The position numbers and the translations under genes are program-made. From an uncultured Clostridium sp. (GTDB lineage Bacteria; Bacillota_I; Bacilli_A; RF39; UBA660), in the NCBI GenBank assembly GCA_905199855.1, contig CAJKHY010000004.1:1-64000 (forward strand): a stretch of DNA of 64,000 nt, in the 5' to 3' direction. A model generated the notes under the pieces. That model was not told the origin of the DNA, did not search any database, and saw only the letters and a program-made list of their open reading frames with translations. Below, one piece after another: positions 26,461 through 34,599 of the stretch. How positions within the stretch are numbered: position 1 is the first letter of the stretch; the number at the start of each line of letters is the position of its first letter.

Positions 26461-28139
26461 GGTAAAGTGAAAAGTTAAATTCCACTTTCCCTATATTTGG
26501 CTGGAATTTAGTCTTACAGTAAATTCCACTTGAAATCTTGCAAGACTTAATTCCTTTTTATATAATAGTTATCCAAGGGTGTTTCTTAATGAAAGGATGG
26601 TAAAAATGAATAAGAAACAAACTTGTGATAACAAACACTTATCACTTGAGGAAAGAAAAATAATTCAAACAGGAATTGAAAACAGGTGTAATAAAGTTGA
26701 TATTGCTAGAACATTAGGTAAAGATCCCACTACTATTGCTAAAGAGATTAGAAAGCATCGTGAATTTAAACCTAGAAACGTCAGATTATATCCTAATATT
26801 TGTATTCATCGAAAGGAATGTGGGACTTGCTTTAAAAAATGTGAACTTTATGAAGAACCAATTTGTAAAATGAGAGATAGATCCCCTGGCGCTTGTAATA
26901 AATGTCCTAAAATTACTAACTGTCATTTGGATAAATATTTTTATTATGCTACTAAAGCTAATCAAGAATATTTAGATGAATTAGTTGATTCTAGAGTTGG
27001 TATTAATTTAACTGTTTCAGAAAAGAAACAAATTGGACAAATTATGGCCCCTTTATTAAAGCAAGGTCAATCAGTTTATCAAATTTTATCTTCACATAAC
27101 GAAATTTCTCAATGTGAAAAGACTATTTATAATTATATTGAAATGGGAGTTTTCAAAGAAGAAGGTATTGACGTTTTCTCTTTAAAGGAACAAGTATCTA
27201 GAAAGCAATTTAAAAATAAATACAAAAAAAGAAAAAGCATTGCTAACTATGATGGTAGAAAATATGAAGACTATCTTAAATTTAAAGAACAAAATCAAAA
27301 TGTTATAACTATAGAAATGGACACCGTTTATAATGAGCAATCTGGTCCTTATATTCAAACTTTCTTATTTCAAAATACTATGTTTATGTTTGGAATATTG
27401 AAAAAAGATAAAACTTCATTATCAATGGCTGAATCCTTAGAATATTTAGAGTCAACTTTAGGTCACGATTTATATAGAAAATATTTTTCTTTAATTCTTA
27501 CTGATAGAGGTGTTGAATTCCAAAAACATAACTTATTCGAATTTAATATTGAAACCGGTGAGTTTAGAACAAATATTTTTTATTGTGATCCAATGCAGTC
27601 AAGTCAAAAAGCAAGAGTTGAAAACAACCACAACTATGTCAGAGATATAATTACTAATGAATTAAGTCTTAAAAATATTACACAAGAAGATTTAAATTTA
27701 GTATTCTCACATATTAATTCTACTCCAAGAGAATCATTAAATGGAAAGACTCCGTATGAAATAATGGAATTCCTATATGGAAAAGAACTATTGGATTTAT
27801 TAGATATAAAACAAATAAAAAGAGATGAGGTAGTATTAAAACCTTATCTCATAAAACATATTTATAAGAAATAATCACCACAAAATTTCTTATATTTATG
27901 AATAGAAACACCCTTAAATTGAACTTTAACTATCAAAACGGAATTTAGTCTTACAGAAAAATTTATTTGACCTAATTTCGTCTTTTCGTCGTGGTTAAAT
28001 TTCCATTCATTTATGTATTTTACACTACTTTTTTATAAAAATCAACTACCTATATGACGATAAAAAGCCCATAAAATGGACTTTTCTTCTACAAATTTAA
28101 ATCGGCTTAGGAAAGTGGAATTTAACTTTTCACTTTACC
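26461..28139 (+). mobile_element. IS30-family insertion sequence, copy 2
   Basis: This 1,679-bp element has the same 30-bp inverted repeats, internal motifs and transposase as copy 1, and I saw no difference between them. It is in the same orientation, 21.2 kb away. The flanks are ATT on the left and TTT on the right, so a 2-bp TT duplication is possible but weak. It has inserted 16 bp after the murC stop codon and before the terminator. The stem AAAAGCCCAT / ATGGACTTTT near its right end probably terminates transposase transcription. Confidence 0.93.
26606..27874 (+). CDS. IS30-family transposase, copy 2
   Basis: The 422-residue protein is the same as the product of copy 1, with the N-terminal helix-turn-helix, the Cys-rich zinc-binding-like region and the DDE motifs EMDTV, LTDRGVEF and ARVENNH. 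The start (ATG at 26606) was chosen as for copy 1. Its transcription runs toward the 3' end of the murC-like gene and could produce antisense RNA if it passes the element's terminator. Confidence 0.93.
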   Translation: MNKKQTCDNKHLSLEERKIIQTGIENRCNKVDIARTLGKDPTTIAKEIRKHREFKPRNVRLYPNICIHRKECGTCFKKCELYEEPICKMRDRSPGACNKCPKITNCHLDKYFYYATKANQEYLDELVDSRVGINLTVSEKKQIGQIMAPLLKQGQSVYQILSSHNEISQCEKTIYNYIEMGVFKEEGIDVFSLKEQVSRKQFKNKYKKRKSIANYDGRKYEDYLKFKEQNQNVITIEMDTVYNEQSGPYIQTFLFQNTMFMFGILKKDKTSLSMAESLEYLESTLGHDLYRKYFSLILTDRGVEFQKHNLFEFNIETGEFRTNIFYCDPMQSSQKARVENNHNYVRDIITNELSLKNITQEDLNLVFSHINSTPRESLNGKTPYEIMEFLYGKELLDLLDIKQIKRDEVVLKPYLIKHIYKK

Positions 28140-28155
28140 TTTTTTTACTTTTTAC

Positions 28156-29937
28156 CTATTCACAAACATAATTGTTGGTTTTAAAATATTCTTTTTGTTC
28201 ATTTATAGTAGTATGGACTCCAAATAATGATGCTAGATTTTTGTCTATTTTATTTACATCAAAGGTGTATGTATAATTATATTCATTTTTACTGTCTTTA
28301 TTTACTTTAGCCGTAAATCCTTTGTATTCACTATATTGTCCCGTTTCTACTCCAATAATATATCTATAATTAGCAATGCCATCTTTTGCTTTGGTAGTAT
28401 TTCCTTTATAAATTTTATTTATGTCTATAGTTTTAATATTTTCTTTATCAAAATGAACATAGTATGTTGTAATGATATCTACTTCTGCTACATTTTGTGT
28501 ATAAGTGCAGACATAAGTGTTTTTATCTTTTTTTGTTTCTTTTTCTTTTTTTGGAGTATTCGTTACTATTAAGGCTATTATTAGAATTAATAATATAATA
28601 CTTGCTATGATTATTTTAATTTTTTTTCCAACTTTACCACCTAATAATCTTTCTAATTTTTCTTCTATTATATAAATGTTTTGACAACTCATAAATAATA
28701 AGACATCTCCTTTATGTTTTAAAAGTTTTTGTTCATCATTTAGGGTTATCATTTCAGCATTGTTTAAATTATCTAGTATTAATTTAGAACTTATTCCTTT
28801 AAAATCATTTGGATTTTCTCTACCCTTGGCTATATCAAAAAGGTATACATAGTCTGCTTTGTTTAGGCTATCCGCAAATGATTTATAAAAATCTTTTACT
28901 CTTGAATAGGTATTTGGCATGAATAGGGCTATTATTTTTTTGTTTTTATATTTGTTTCTTGTAGCTTCGATTGTAGCTTTTATTTCTGTAGGGTGATGGG
29001 CATAGTCATCTATGATAATTGTGCTTTCTATTTCTTTTACTTGATATCTTCTTTTTGCACCAGTAAAAGTTTCTAGTTGTTCTATGACATCATATTTATT
29101 TAGTCCTAAGTTATTACATATACCAATTACGGCAAGGGTATTTAATACCATGTGATCCCCAGCAAGTTTTATTTTAATGTTTCCATAGAATTTATCATTT
29201 ATATATACATCAAAACAGGTATAACCTTCATGGTATTCAATATTTTTAGCAATTATATCGTTATTATCATTAAGTCCATAGTACATGGTGTCTATATGGG
29301 TTGTTAGTTTTCTTACTATTTTATCATCACCACATAATACGGTTTTAAATTTAGTGTTATTAAGCAAAGATTGATAGGCATCAGCCATATCATTTATATC
29401 TTTGTAATAGTCTGTGTGGTCTAATTCAATGTTAGTTATTACTGACATATATGGGTGATAGGCAAGAAAATGTCTTTTATATTCGCAAGCTTCAATGACA
29501 AAGTAATCACTTTCTTTGTTTGATTTACCTGTTCCATCACCTATTAGGTAGTTGCATCCAATAATGTTATCAATGACATGACTTAACATGCTTGAGGTTG
29601 TTCTTTTACCATGACAACCACTTATGGTTATTGTTTTAAATTTTTTGGTTACTTCTCCTAGCATTTCGTTGTATTTTAATATTTTTAGATTTTTTTCTTT
29701 GGCTCTTTGTAATTCAATATGATTTTCATCTAAAGCTGCTGAATATACAACGATTTCATCGGTTAGTTGATAGGAACTATCATTATATATTTTTATGTTT
29801 CTTAATTCTAATTCGTTTTCAGTAAATTTATGCTCTTTGTAATCATCATAACCGATTACTGTGTTTCCTAAATCATTTAAGATACAAGCCAATCCTGACA
29901 TTCCTGTACCTTTTATACCAATAAAGTAGTACTTCAT
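28156..29937 (-). CDS. murC: MurC-type ligase fused to a membrane-anchored outer domain
   Basis: Residues 1-430 or so of this 593-residue protein are UDP-N-acetylmuramate-L-alanine ligase: GIKGTGMSGLA at the N-terminus, then NIELDHTDYY, DDYAHHPTEI and FMPNTYSRV. MurC adds L-Ala to UDP-MurNAc in the cytoplasm. The P-loop reads GCHGKRTT: Arg replaces the usual Thr right after the Lys (codon AGA). After the ligase comes one transmembrane helix (IIIASIILLILIIALIV) and an outer domain of about 140 residues resembling the DUF1307/YehR type. The start is the ATG at 29937; a GTG at 29949 overlaps asnS. Usual MurC length is about 440-460. Confidence 0.85.
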   Translation of the reverse strand: MKYYFIGIKGTGMSGLACILNDLGNTVIGYDDYKEHKFTENELELRNIKIYNDSSYQLTDEIVVYSAALDENHIELQRAKEKNLKILKYNEMLGEVTKKFKTITISGCHGKRTTSSMLSHVIDNIIGCNYLIGDGTGKSNKESDYFVIEACEYKRHFLAYHPYMSVITNIELDHTDYYKDINDMADAYQSLLNNTKFKTVLCGDDKIVRKLTTHIDTMYYGLNDNNDIIAKNIEYHEGYTCFDVYINDKFYGNIKIKLAGDHMVLNTLAVIGICNNLGLNKYDVIEQLETFTGAKRRYQVKEIESTIIIDDYAHHPTEIKATIEATRNKYKNKKIIALFMPNTYSRVKDFYKSFADSLNKADYVYLFDIAKGRENPNDFKGISSKLILDNLNNAEMITLNDEQKLLKHKGDVLLFMSCQNIYIIEEKLERLLGGKVGKKIKIIIASIILLILIIALIVTNTPKKEKETKKDKNTYVCTYTQNVAEVDIITTYYVHFDKENIKTIDINKIYKGNTTKAKDGIANYRYIIGVETGQYSEYKGFTAKVNKDSKNEYNYTYTFDVNKIDKNLASLFGVHTTINEQKEYFKTNNYVCE

Positions 29938-29938
29938 A

Positions 29939-31309
29939 TTAGTACTCACAATTTCCTGGAGTTCTAGGATATGGGATGACGTCTCTTATGTTTTCAACAC
30001 CTGTTAGGTAGATTAGTAATCTTTCAAAGCCCATACCAAAGCCTGAGTGAACGCATCCACCAAATTTTCTTAGGTTCATATACCATTCCATACCTTCTTT
30101 TTGCATGTTTAATTCTTCCATACGTTTTGCTAGTTTATCATAGTTTTCTTCTCTTTGAGAGCCACCCATTAATTCTCCAGCACCAGGTACTTCTAGGTCT
30201 ACTGCGGCAACAGTTTTGCCGTCTTCATTTTGTTTCATATAAAATGCTTTGATATCTTTAGGCCAATTTTTGATAAATACAGGCCCATTAAAGTATTCTG
30301 TGATATATTTTTCATGTTCTTTGGCAATATCTTCTCCATACTCTGGTTCAAATTCCCATTTGATGTTAGCTTTTTTTAGGATAGAGATTACTTCTTCGTG
30401 GTCAATTCTTGTAAATTTAGAATTAATCAATTTAGTTAGTTTGTCTATTAATCCTTTTTCAACATACGTGTCTAAGAATTTCATTTCATATGAAGCATGC
30501 TCTAGAACATATGATGTAACGTATTTTAACATTTCTTCCATGATATCCATGTCTTTTTCTAAATCACAAAAGGCAATTTCTGGTTCGATCATCCAAAATT
30601 CGGCAGCGTGAGTTTTGGTATTTGAGTTTTCGGCTCTAAATGTTGGACCAAATGTGTAAATCTTTTTATATGCTAGAGCGAATGTTTCTCCTTGTAGTTG
30701 ACCCGATACTGTTAATGATGTTTTTTTGCCAAAGAAATCTTTGCTATAATCTACTTTGCCTAAAGATGCTACTTTGTCTAAATCAAGGGTTGTTACTTGA
30801 AACATTTCCCCTGCTCCTTCACAGTCTGCTCCCGTTATAATTGGGGCATGAAAGTAAACATATCCTCTTTCTTGGAAGTATTTATGTATTGCATAAGCCG
30901 CTACGCTTCTTACTCTAAATACAGCTTGAAATAGGTTTGTTCTTGGTCTTAGGTAAGCTTGATCTCTTAAAAATTCTCTTGTATGTCTTTTTGGTTGAAT
31001 AGGATAATCATCTGGACAATCTCCTAATAAAGTAATGTTTGTAAGTTGTAGTTCAAAAGCTTGTCCTTCTTTTGGTGAGGTATTAACGATTCCTTCAACT
31101 TTAATTGCTGAACCTATTTTAAATTTTGTTATTTTATCAAAATTAGATAAATTATTGTCATAAACAACTTGCAAGGTATTAATGATTGTACCATCATACA
31201 TATCAATAAAGCAAATATTAGCTTGTTTGCGGTGGTTCTTTATCCAACCACATATTTCTACTTTTTTTCCTAAATAATCTTTTTCGTATAAATCTTTAAT
31301 ATCTAACAT
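29939..31309 (-). CDS. asnS: Asparaginyl-tRNA synthetase
   Basis: This 456-residue class II synthetase charges tRNA-Asn. An N-terminal OB-fold (VEICGWIKNHRKQANICFI) precedes the catalytic core. Visible motifs are the class II region FRAENSNTKTHAAEFWMIEPE and the C-terminal GFGMGFERLLIYLTG with R in position. The length and the absence of an Asp-type insertion favour AsnRS over AspRS. The start at 31309 has GAAGGGA in front; the extra upstream codons lack a ribosome site. Its end touches the murC-like gene, which may be co-transcribed. Confidence 0.95.
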   Translation of the reverse strand: MLDIKDLYEKDYLGKKVEICGWIKNHRKQANICFIDMYDGTIINTLQVVYDNNLSNFDKITKFKIGSAIKVEGIVNTSPKEGQAFELQLTNITLLGDCPDDYPIQPKRHTREFLRDQAYLRPRTNLFQAVFRVRSVAAYAIHKYFQERGYVYFHAPIITGADCEGAGEMFQVTTLDLDKVASLGKVDYSKDFFGKKTSLTVSGQLQGETFALAYKKIYTFGPTFRAENSNTKTHAAEFWMIEPEIAFCDLEKDMDIMEEMLKYVTSYVLEHASYEMKFLDTYVEKGLIDKLTKLINSKFTRIDHEEVISILKKANIKWEFEPEYGEDIAKEHEKYITEYFNGPVFIKNWPKDIKAFYMKQNEDGKTVAAVDLEVPGAGELMGGSQREENYDKLAKRMEELNMQKEGMEWYMNLRKFGGCVHSGFGMGFERLLIYLTGVENIRDVIPYPRTPGNCEY

Positions 31310-31339
31310 ATTATCAGTCCCTTCGTATAAGATATATCT

Positions 31340-31367
31340 ATTATAAAACAAAAATAGAAAAAAACAA
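31340..31367 (-). promoter_or_regulatory. asnS promoter
   Basis: TTGTTT and TATAAT are separated by 16 bp on the minus strand, about 30 bp before asnS. The -35 box overlaps the terminator stem of the upstream regulator gene. Confidence 0.5.
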
Positions 31368-31389
31368 ATAATTTTTTGTTTATTTGTTT
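31362..31389 (-). terminator. Terminator of the XRE regulator gene
   Basis: AAACAAAT and ATTTGTTT form an 8-bp stem followed by a T-run on the minus strand, starting right after the regulator's stop codon. Confidence 0.7.
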
Positions 31390-31391
31390 CA

Positions 31392-31763
31392 TTATTTGCT
31401 TTTTTTAATCATTTGCATTTTTTTATTAATTAAACTAACCGTTCTTTTAGGATCTTGAATTAATTGATTATATAATTCTGTATGTTTTCTTAGTTCTTTT
31501 TGAATTTTAATATCATCTTGTGATATTGAACCAACATATTCACCTTCGCCTTCATGAATAACTGAAACTTCTCTACCTAAAAAGTAATCGGTGGTTACTC
31601 CAAAGAAGTCCGCTAGCATAACAAATGTTTCTAGACTTGGTATTCTCGTACCATTTTCGTAACCGCATATTGATACTTTCGTGATACCTAGAGCATCTCC
31701 TAATGCTTGCTGTGATAAGTTCTTTTCTTTTCTCAATGCTTTTAGTCTTTGTCCTACGAACAT
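31392..31763 (-). CDS. XRE-family transcriptional regulator
   Basis: This 123-residue protein has an N-terminal Cro/CI-type helix-turn-helix (QRLKALRKEKNLSQQALGDALGIT, through YFLGREV at about residue 66). The C-terminal half is short, polar and mostly helical, as in small SinR/Xre-type repressors that dimerise. The ribosome site is AAAGGAAGG. It is flanked by its own terminator and an inverted repeat at 31789-31809 that could be its operator. Its targets cannot be told from the window. It lies between tyrS and asnS but has no sign of phage origin. Confidence 0.9.
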   Translation of the reverse strand: MFVGQRLKALRKEKNLSQQALGDALGITKVSICGYENGTRIPSLETFVMLADFFGVTTDYFLGREVSVIHEGEGEYVGSISQDDIKIQKELRKHTELYNQLIQDPKRTVSLINKKMQMIKKSK

Positions 31764-31788
31764 AATATATTACCTTCCTTTGCTACTT

Positions 31789-31809
31789 AGCAGTAAGTAC
31801 GTTACCGCT
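31789..31809. promoter_or_regulatory. Candidate operator of the XRE regulator
   Basis: AGCAGTAA-GTACG-TTACCGCT is an inverted repeat with one mismatch per arm pair, 26 bp upstream of the regulator's start codon. The size and spacing fit a dimer of an XRE protein. Confidence 0.45.
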
Positions 31810-31867
31810 TTGTTAATGCTATTGTAATATATTATTTTGGTTAATTTCTTAATGTTAACTAATAAGA

Positions 31868-31903
31868 AATCAAAATAGGCTATTTTTGGCACATATTTTG
31901 ATT
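31868..31903. terminator. Hairpin after tyrS
   Basis: A perfect 10-bp stem (AATCAAAATA / TATTTTGATT) with a 16-nt loop lies about 50 bp after tyrS. The better T-run is on the plus strand, so its role as the tyrS terminator is uncertain. Confidence 0.45.
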
Positions 31904-31951
31904 ATTTTATTTTTTTATGCTTTTTTATATGTAAGTATGAATACGTATTAA

Positions 31952-33190
31952 TTATTTGCTAGCAATGTAGTAATTCTTCTTACCTCTTTTAATGATTAGG
32001 TAATTATAGATAAACATATCATCGTTTATGCTAGTAAGTACATCAGTATATTTTTCATCATTTATGGTTATAGCTCCATTTGTGATAAATTCTTTGGCTT
32101 CTCTTTTGCTTTGTGAAGCTCCAATGCGAATTAACAAGTCTACTAGTGGTTCGCCTATTTCTACTTTTTTAATGTCAAAATCCTGAAATGCTTCCGCGAT
32201 TTGTTTTGCATTTAATTTTTTTATTTCATTATTGAATAAGGCTTCTGTTATTTTAACAGCATCTTCATAATCTTCTTTGCTATGAATAAAAGTGATTATC
32301 GACTCTGCTAAGGCTTTTTGGGCAAGTCTTTGTTCTGGATGTTCTTTTAGACTTGTTTCTAATTCATCTATTTGGGATGGGCTTAAGAATGTTAATTTTT
32401 TTAAATATTCTATTACTTTGCTATCTTCGGTGTTTATAAAGAATTGATACATTTCATAAGGGCTTGTTTTGGATGCATCAAGCCAAACTGATTTGCCACT
32501 TTCACTTTTTCCAAACTTAGTGCCATCGGCTCTAGTGATAAGGGGCATGGTCATGCCGTAACATTTGGTATCAATGCCATGTATTTTTCTAATTAGTTCT
32601 AATCCTGATGTGATGTTTCCCCATTGATCTTGGCCTCCAATTTGTAGTGTTACTCCGTATTTTTCATATAGTTTTAGAAAATCTATTGACTGAAGTATCA
32701 TGTATGAAAATTCGGTATAGGTGATTCCTAGGTCTAGTCTTCTTTTAACGGTGTCTTTACTTAGCATATAGTTAATATTGAAATGTTTTCCATAATCTCT
32801 TAAGAAGTCAATGGCATTCATTTGTAATAACCAATCGGCATTGTTGATAATTTTGATATCAGTTCCTAGAATTTTATCTAGTTGTTTTTTGATTCCTTCT
32901 ATATTTTTTAAAACTGCTTCTTTAGATATCATTGGTCTTTCTAAATTTGGTTTTGGATCACCGATTAGACCAGTTCCGCCACCTGCGATAATGATAGGAT
33001 GATGTCCAGCATCAAGTAATCTTTTGGTCATGGCAATGACACTTGAGTAATGTCCAATATGAAGGCTGTCTGCAGTTGGGTCTATGCCAATATAAAAGGT
33101 TAATCCTCCTTCATTAATTTTATCAATGAGTTCTTCACTGGTGATGTTATCTACTAAGCCTCTCCATTTTAATTCGTCAAATAATTTCAT
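31952..33190 (-). CDS. tyrS: Tyrosyl-tRNA synthetase
   Basis: This 412-residue class I synthetase charges tRNA-Tyr. It shows YIGIDPTADSLHIGH (the HIGH motif), GGQDQWGNI in the tyrosine site, and KFGKSES (the KMSKS loop). A C-terminal S4-like RNA-binding domain (from about residue 345) is present. The length is normal for bacterial TyrRS. The start at 33190 is preceded by AAGGAGGAG; the extra in-frame codons to 33250 fall inside the T-box and are not coding. Expression should be controlled by the T-box leader. Confidence 0.97.
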   Translation of the reverse strand: MKLFDELKWRGLVDNITSEELIDKINEGGLTFYIGIDPTADSLHIGHYSSVIAMTKRLLDAGHHPIIIAGGGTGLIGDPKPNLERPMISKEAVLKNIEGIKKQLDKILGTDIKIINNADWLLQMNAIDFLRDYGKHFNINYMLSKDTVKRRLDLGITYTEFSYMILQSIDFLKLYEKYGVTLQIGGQDQWGNITSGLELIRKIHGIDTKCYGMTMPLITRADGTKFGKSESGKSVWLDASKTSPYEMYQFFINTEDSKVIEYLKKLTFLSPSQIDELETSLKEHPEQRLAQKALAESIITFIHSKEDYEDAVKITEALFNNEIKKLNAKQIAEAFQDFDIKKVEIGEPLVDLLIRIGASQSKREAKEFITNGAITINDEKYTDVLTSINDDMFIYNYLIIKRGKKNYYIASK

Positions 33191-33406
33191 TTTTTTCTCC
33201 TCCTTAATATAAAAAGATGCTACCAAAGGACGAAAATCTCGTGGTACCACCTTATTTGTTTCTTATTTTTTTAACGGTTTTAACCGATTAGCTAGAAATG
33301 TGTAATTCGTAAGATAAATATTTGTTTATTTCCACCACACATAAACTCTCTATAAGAATATTTTATTTACTACTTGGTCATTTCAAATACTAATAACTGT
33401 AAAATT
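33191..33406 (-). promoter_or_regulatory. Tyrosine T-box riboswitch leader of tyrS
   Basis: The 215-nt leader has the T-box sequence AAGGTGGTACCACG (33240-33253). Stem I is closed by GAAATG (33379-33384) with CATTTC (33295-33300). Inside are AGAGAG and the GGTGG distal-loop motif. The specifier triplet is TAC (33302-33304), followed by A and the closing strand: a Tyr codon, matching the gene. A stem around ACGA/TCGT and a T-run follow the T-box and would be the terminator. Uncharged tRNA-Tyr should turn tyrS on. Confidence 0.93.
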
Positions 33407-33412
33407 AAGTTA

Positions 33413-33440
33413 ATTATATCATAATTTTTGTTATTTGCAA
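33413..33440 (-). promoter_or_regulatory. Promoter of the tyrS T-box leader
   Basis: TTGCAA and TATAAT are separated by 16 bp on the minus strand. The TTGCAA box is palindromic and lies just 20 bp from the -10 box of the divergent peptidase gene. Confidence 0.6.
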
Positions 33441-33461
33441 GTATTTTTTTATGTTTTAGTG

Positions 33462-33467
33462 TATAAT
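33462..33467 (+). promoter_or_regulatory. -10 box of the VanY-type peptidase gene
   Basis: TATAAT lies 18 bp before the start codon. No good -35 box sits at 16-18 bp; TTGCAA is 21 bp upstream. The leader would be only about 12 nt. Confidence 0.4.
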
Positions 33468-33485
33468 ATTTGTGAGGATGGTGCT

Positions 33486-34586
33486 ATGAAGATAAAAAGA
33501 ATTATTATTAGTTTTTTTATGTTACTTGCTATTTCTATTTTAATTATATTAATTAATTTTCAAGATGGTGATAAAAAGTTAGAAAAACTTAATTATAGTG
33601 ATAAGGTTATTTCTATATTTCGAGATAAAGATATCTATAAGGATGTCTTAAAAGCAAATAAATATTCCAAGACTTTAGAGGTTGCTCTTACTGATAATTA
33701 CTATGTTTCAAATTATTTAGATGATTATTTAGAAATTGATTATGTTGATAATAAGGATTTTATTTTAGATGTTAATGCTTTGTTGGATTTGGGTTATTCT
33801 AGTAATCAGGTTAATACTTTGTTTAAATCTCTTAGCAATGATAGTGTTAAGTTAATTTTAAAAGAGGGTTATAATAATGATATATTTGATTATTTGAAGT
33901 TATCTTATTTTAACGAGAATTATTTGCCTAGATATATTGATTATAGGAAAAAGCATGATAATTTAATTATTGAGGATGTTGTTACTTATGTAAATGTTAA
34001 TTTGGATTATGATTTTTATACTAATACTTCATTGATTAGTAATGGTAATGATATGTTAGTTTTGGTAAATAAGTATAATTATTTAGATAAGGACTTTGTG
34101 CCTAGTGATTTGGAGTTGATTAGTAGTAATTATTCTACTAAGAAGTTGTATCTTAAGGATTATGCGGTTAATCCATTTGAGGAGATGTGTGCTGAGGCGA
34201 TGGCACTTGGTATTACTATTAAGGCTGGGTCTACTTACCGCAGTTATAATTATCAAAATAATTTATATAATTATTACGTGAAAAAGGATGGTGTAGATAA
34301 AGCTGATTCTTATTCGGCTAGGCCTGGTTATAGTGAACATCAGTTGGGACTGGCTATTGATGTTAGTAATGGTTATGATTTTATAGATGAAGGTAGTGAT
34401 GAGTATAATTATATTATTAATAATTCATATAAGTATGGTTTTGTTTTAAGGTATCCTAAGGGGAAGGAAAATATTACTGGTTATATGTTTGAGCCCTGGC
34501 ATATTAGGTATTTGGGTGTGGATACGGCTACATACTTGCATGATCATAATTTGGTATATGAGGAATATATAGGAAAAAAGAACTGA
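33486..34586 (+). CDS. VanY/LdcB-type D-Ala carboxypeptidase, membrane-anchored
   Basis: This 366-residue protein has an N-terminal membrane anchor (about residues 5-25). An unknown outer segment of about 180 residues precedes a C-terminal peptidase M15 (VanY) domain. Zinc and catalytic motifs are SEHQLGLAIDVS and EPWHIRYLG, with STYRSYNYQ before them. Such enzymes remove the terminal D-Ala (or act as L,D-carboxypeptidases) in peptidoglycan or its precursors. The ATG at 33486 has GAGGATGG in front. The gene is alone on its strand, convergent with the AlaRS-like gene, with a shared terminator. Confidence 0.9.
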   Translation: MKIKRIIISFFMLLAISILIILINFQDGDKKLEKLNYSDKVISIFRDKDIYKDVLKANKYSKTLEVALTDNYYVSNYLDDYLEIDYVDNKDFILDVNALLDLGYSSNQVNTLFKSLSNDSVKLILKEGYNNDIFDYLKLSYFNENYLPRYIDYRKKHDNLIIEDVVTYVNVNLDYDFYTNTSLISNGNDMLVLVNKYNYLDKDFVPSDLELISSNYSTKKLYLKDYAVNPFEEMCAEAMALGITIKAGSTYRSYNYQNNLYNYYVKKDGVDKADSYSARPGYSEHQLGLAIDVSNGYDFIDEGSDEYNYIINNSYKYGFVLRYPKGKENITGYMFEPWHIRYLGVDTATYLHDHNLVYEEYIGKKN

Positions 34587-34599
34587 GTTGTTCTTTTTT
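34574..34599. terminator. Bidirectional terminator between convergent genes
   Basis: AAAAAAGAAC pairs with GTTCTTTTTT across a 6-nt loop that includes the peptidase stop codon region. The A/T tracts serve both strands. Confidence 0.85.

Noticed and set aside
33191..33250. N-terminal extension of TyrRS
   Set aside because: The 20 codons coincide with the T-box and terminator region, and a strong ribosome site sits at the later ATG.
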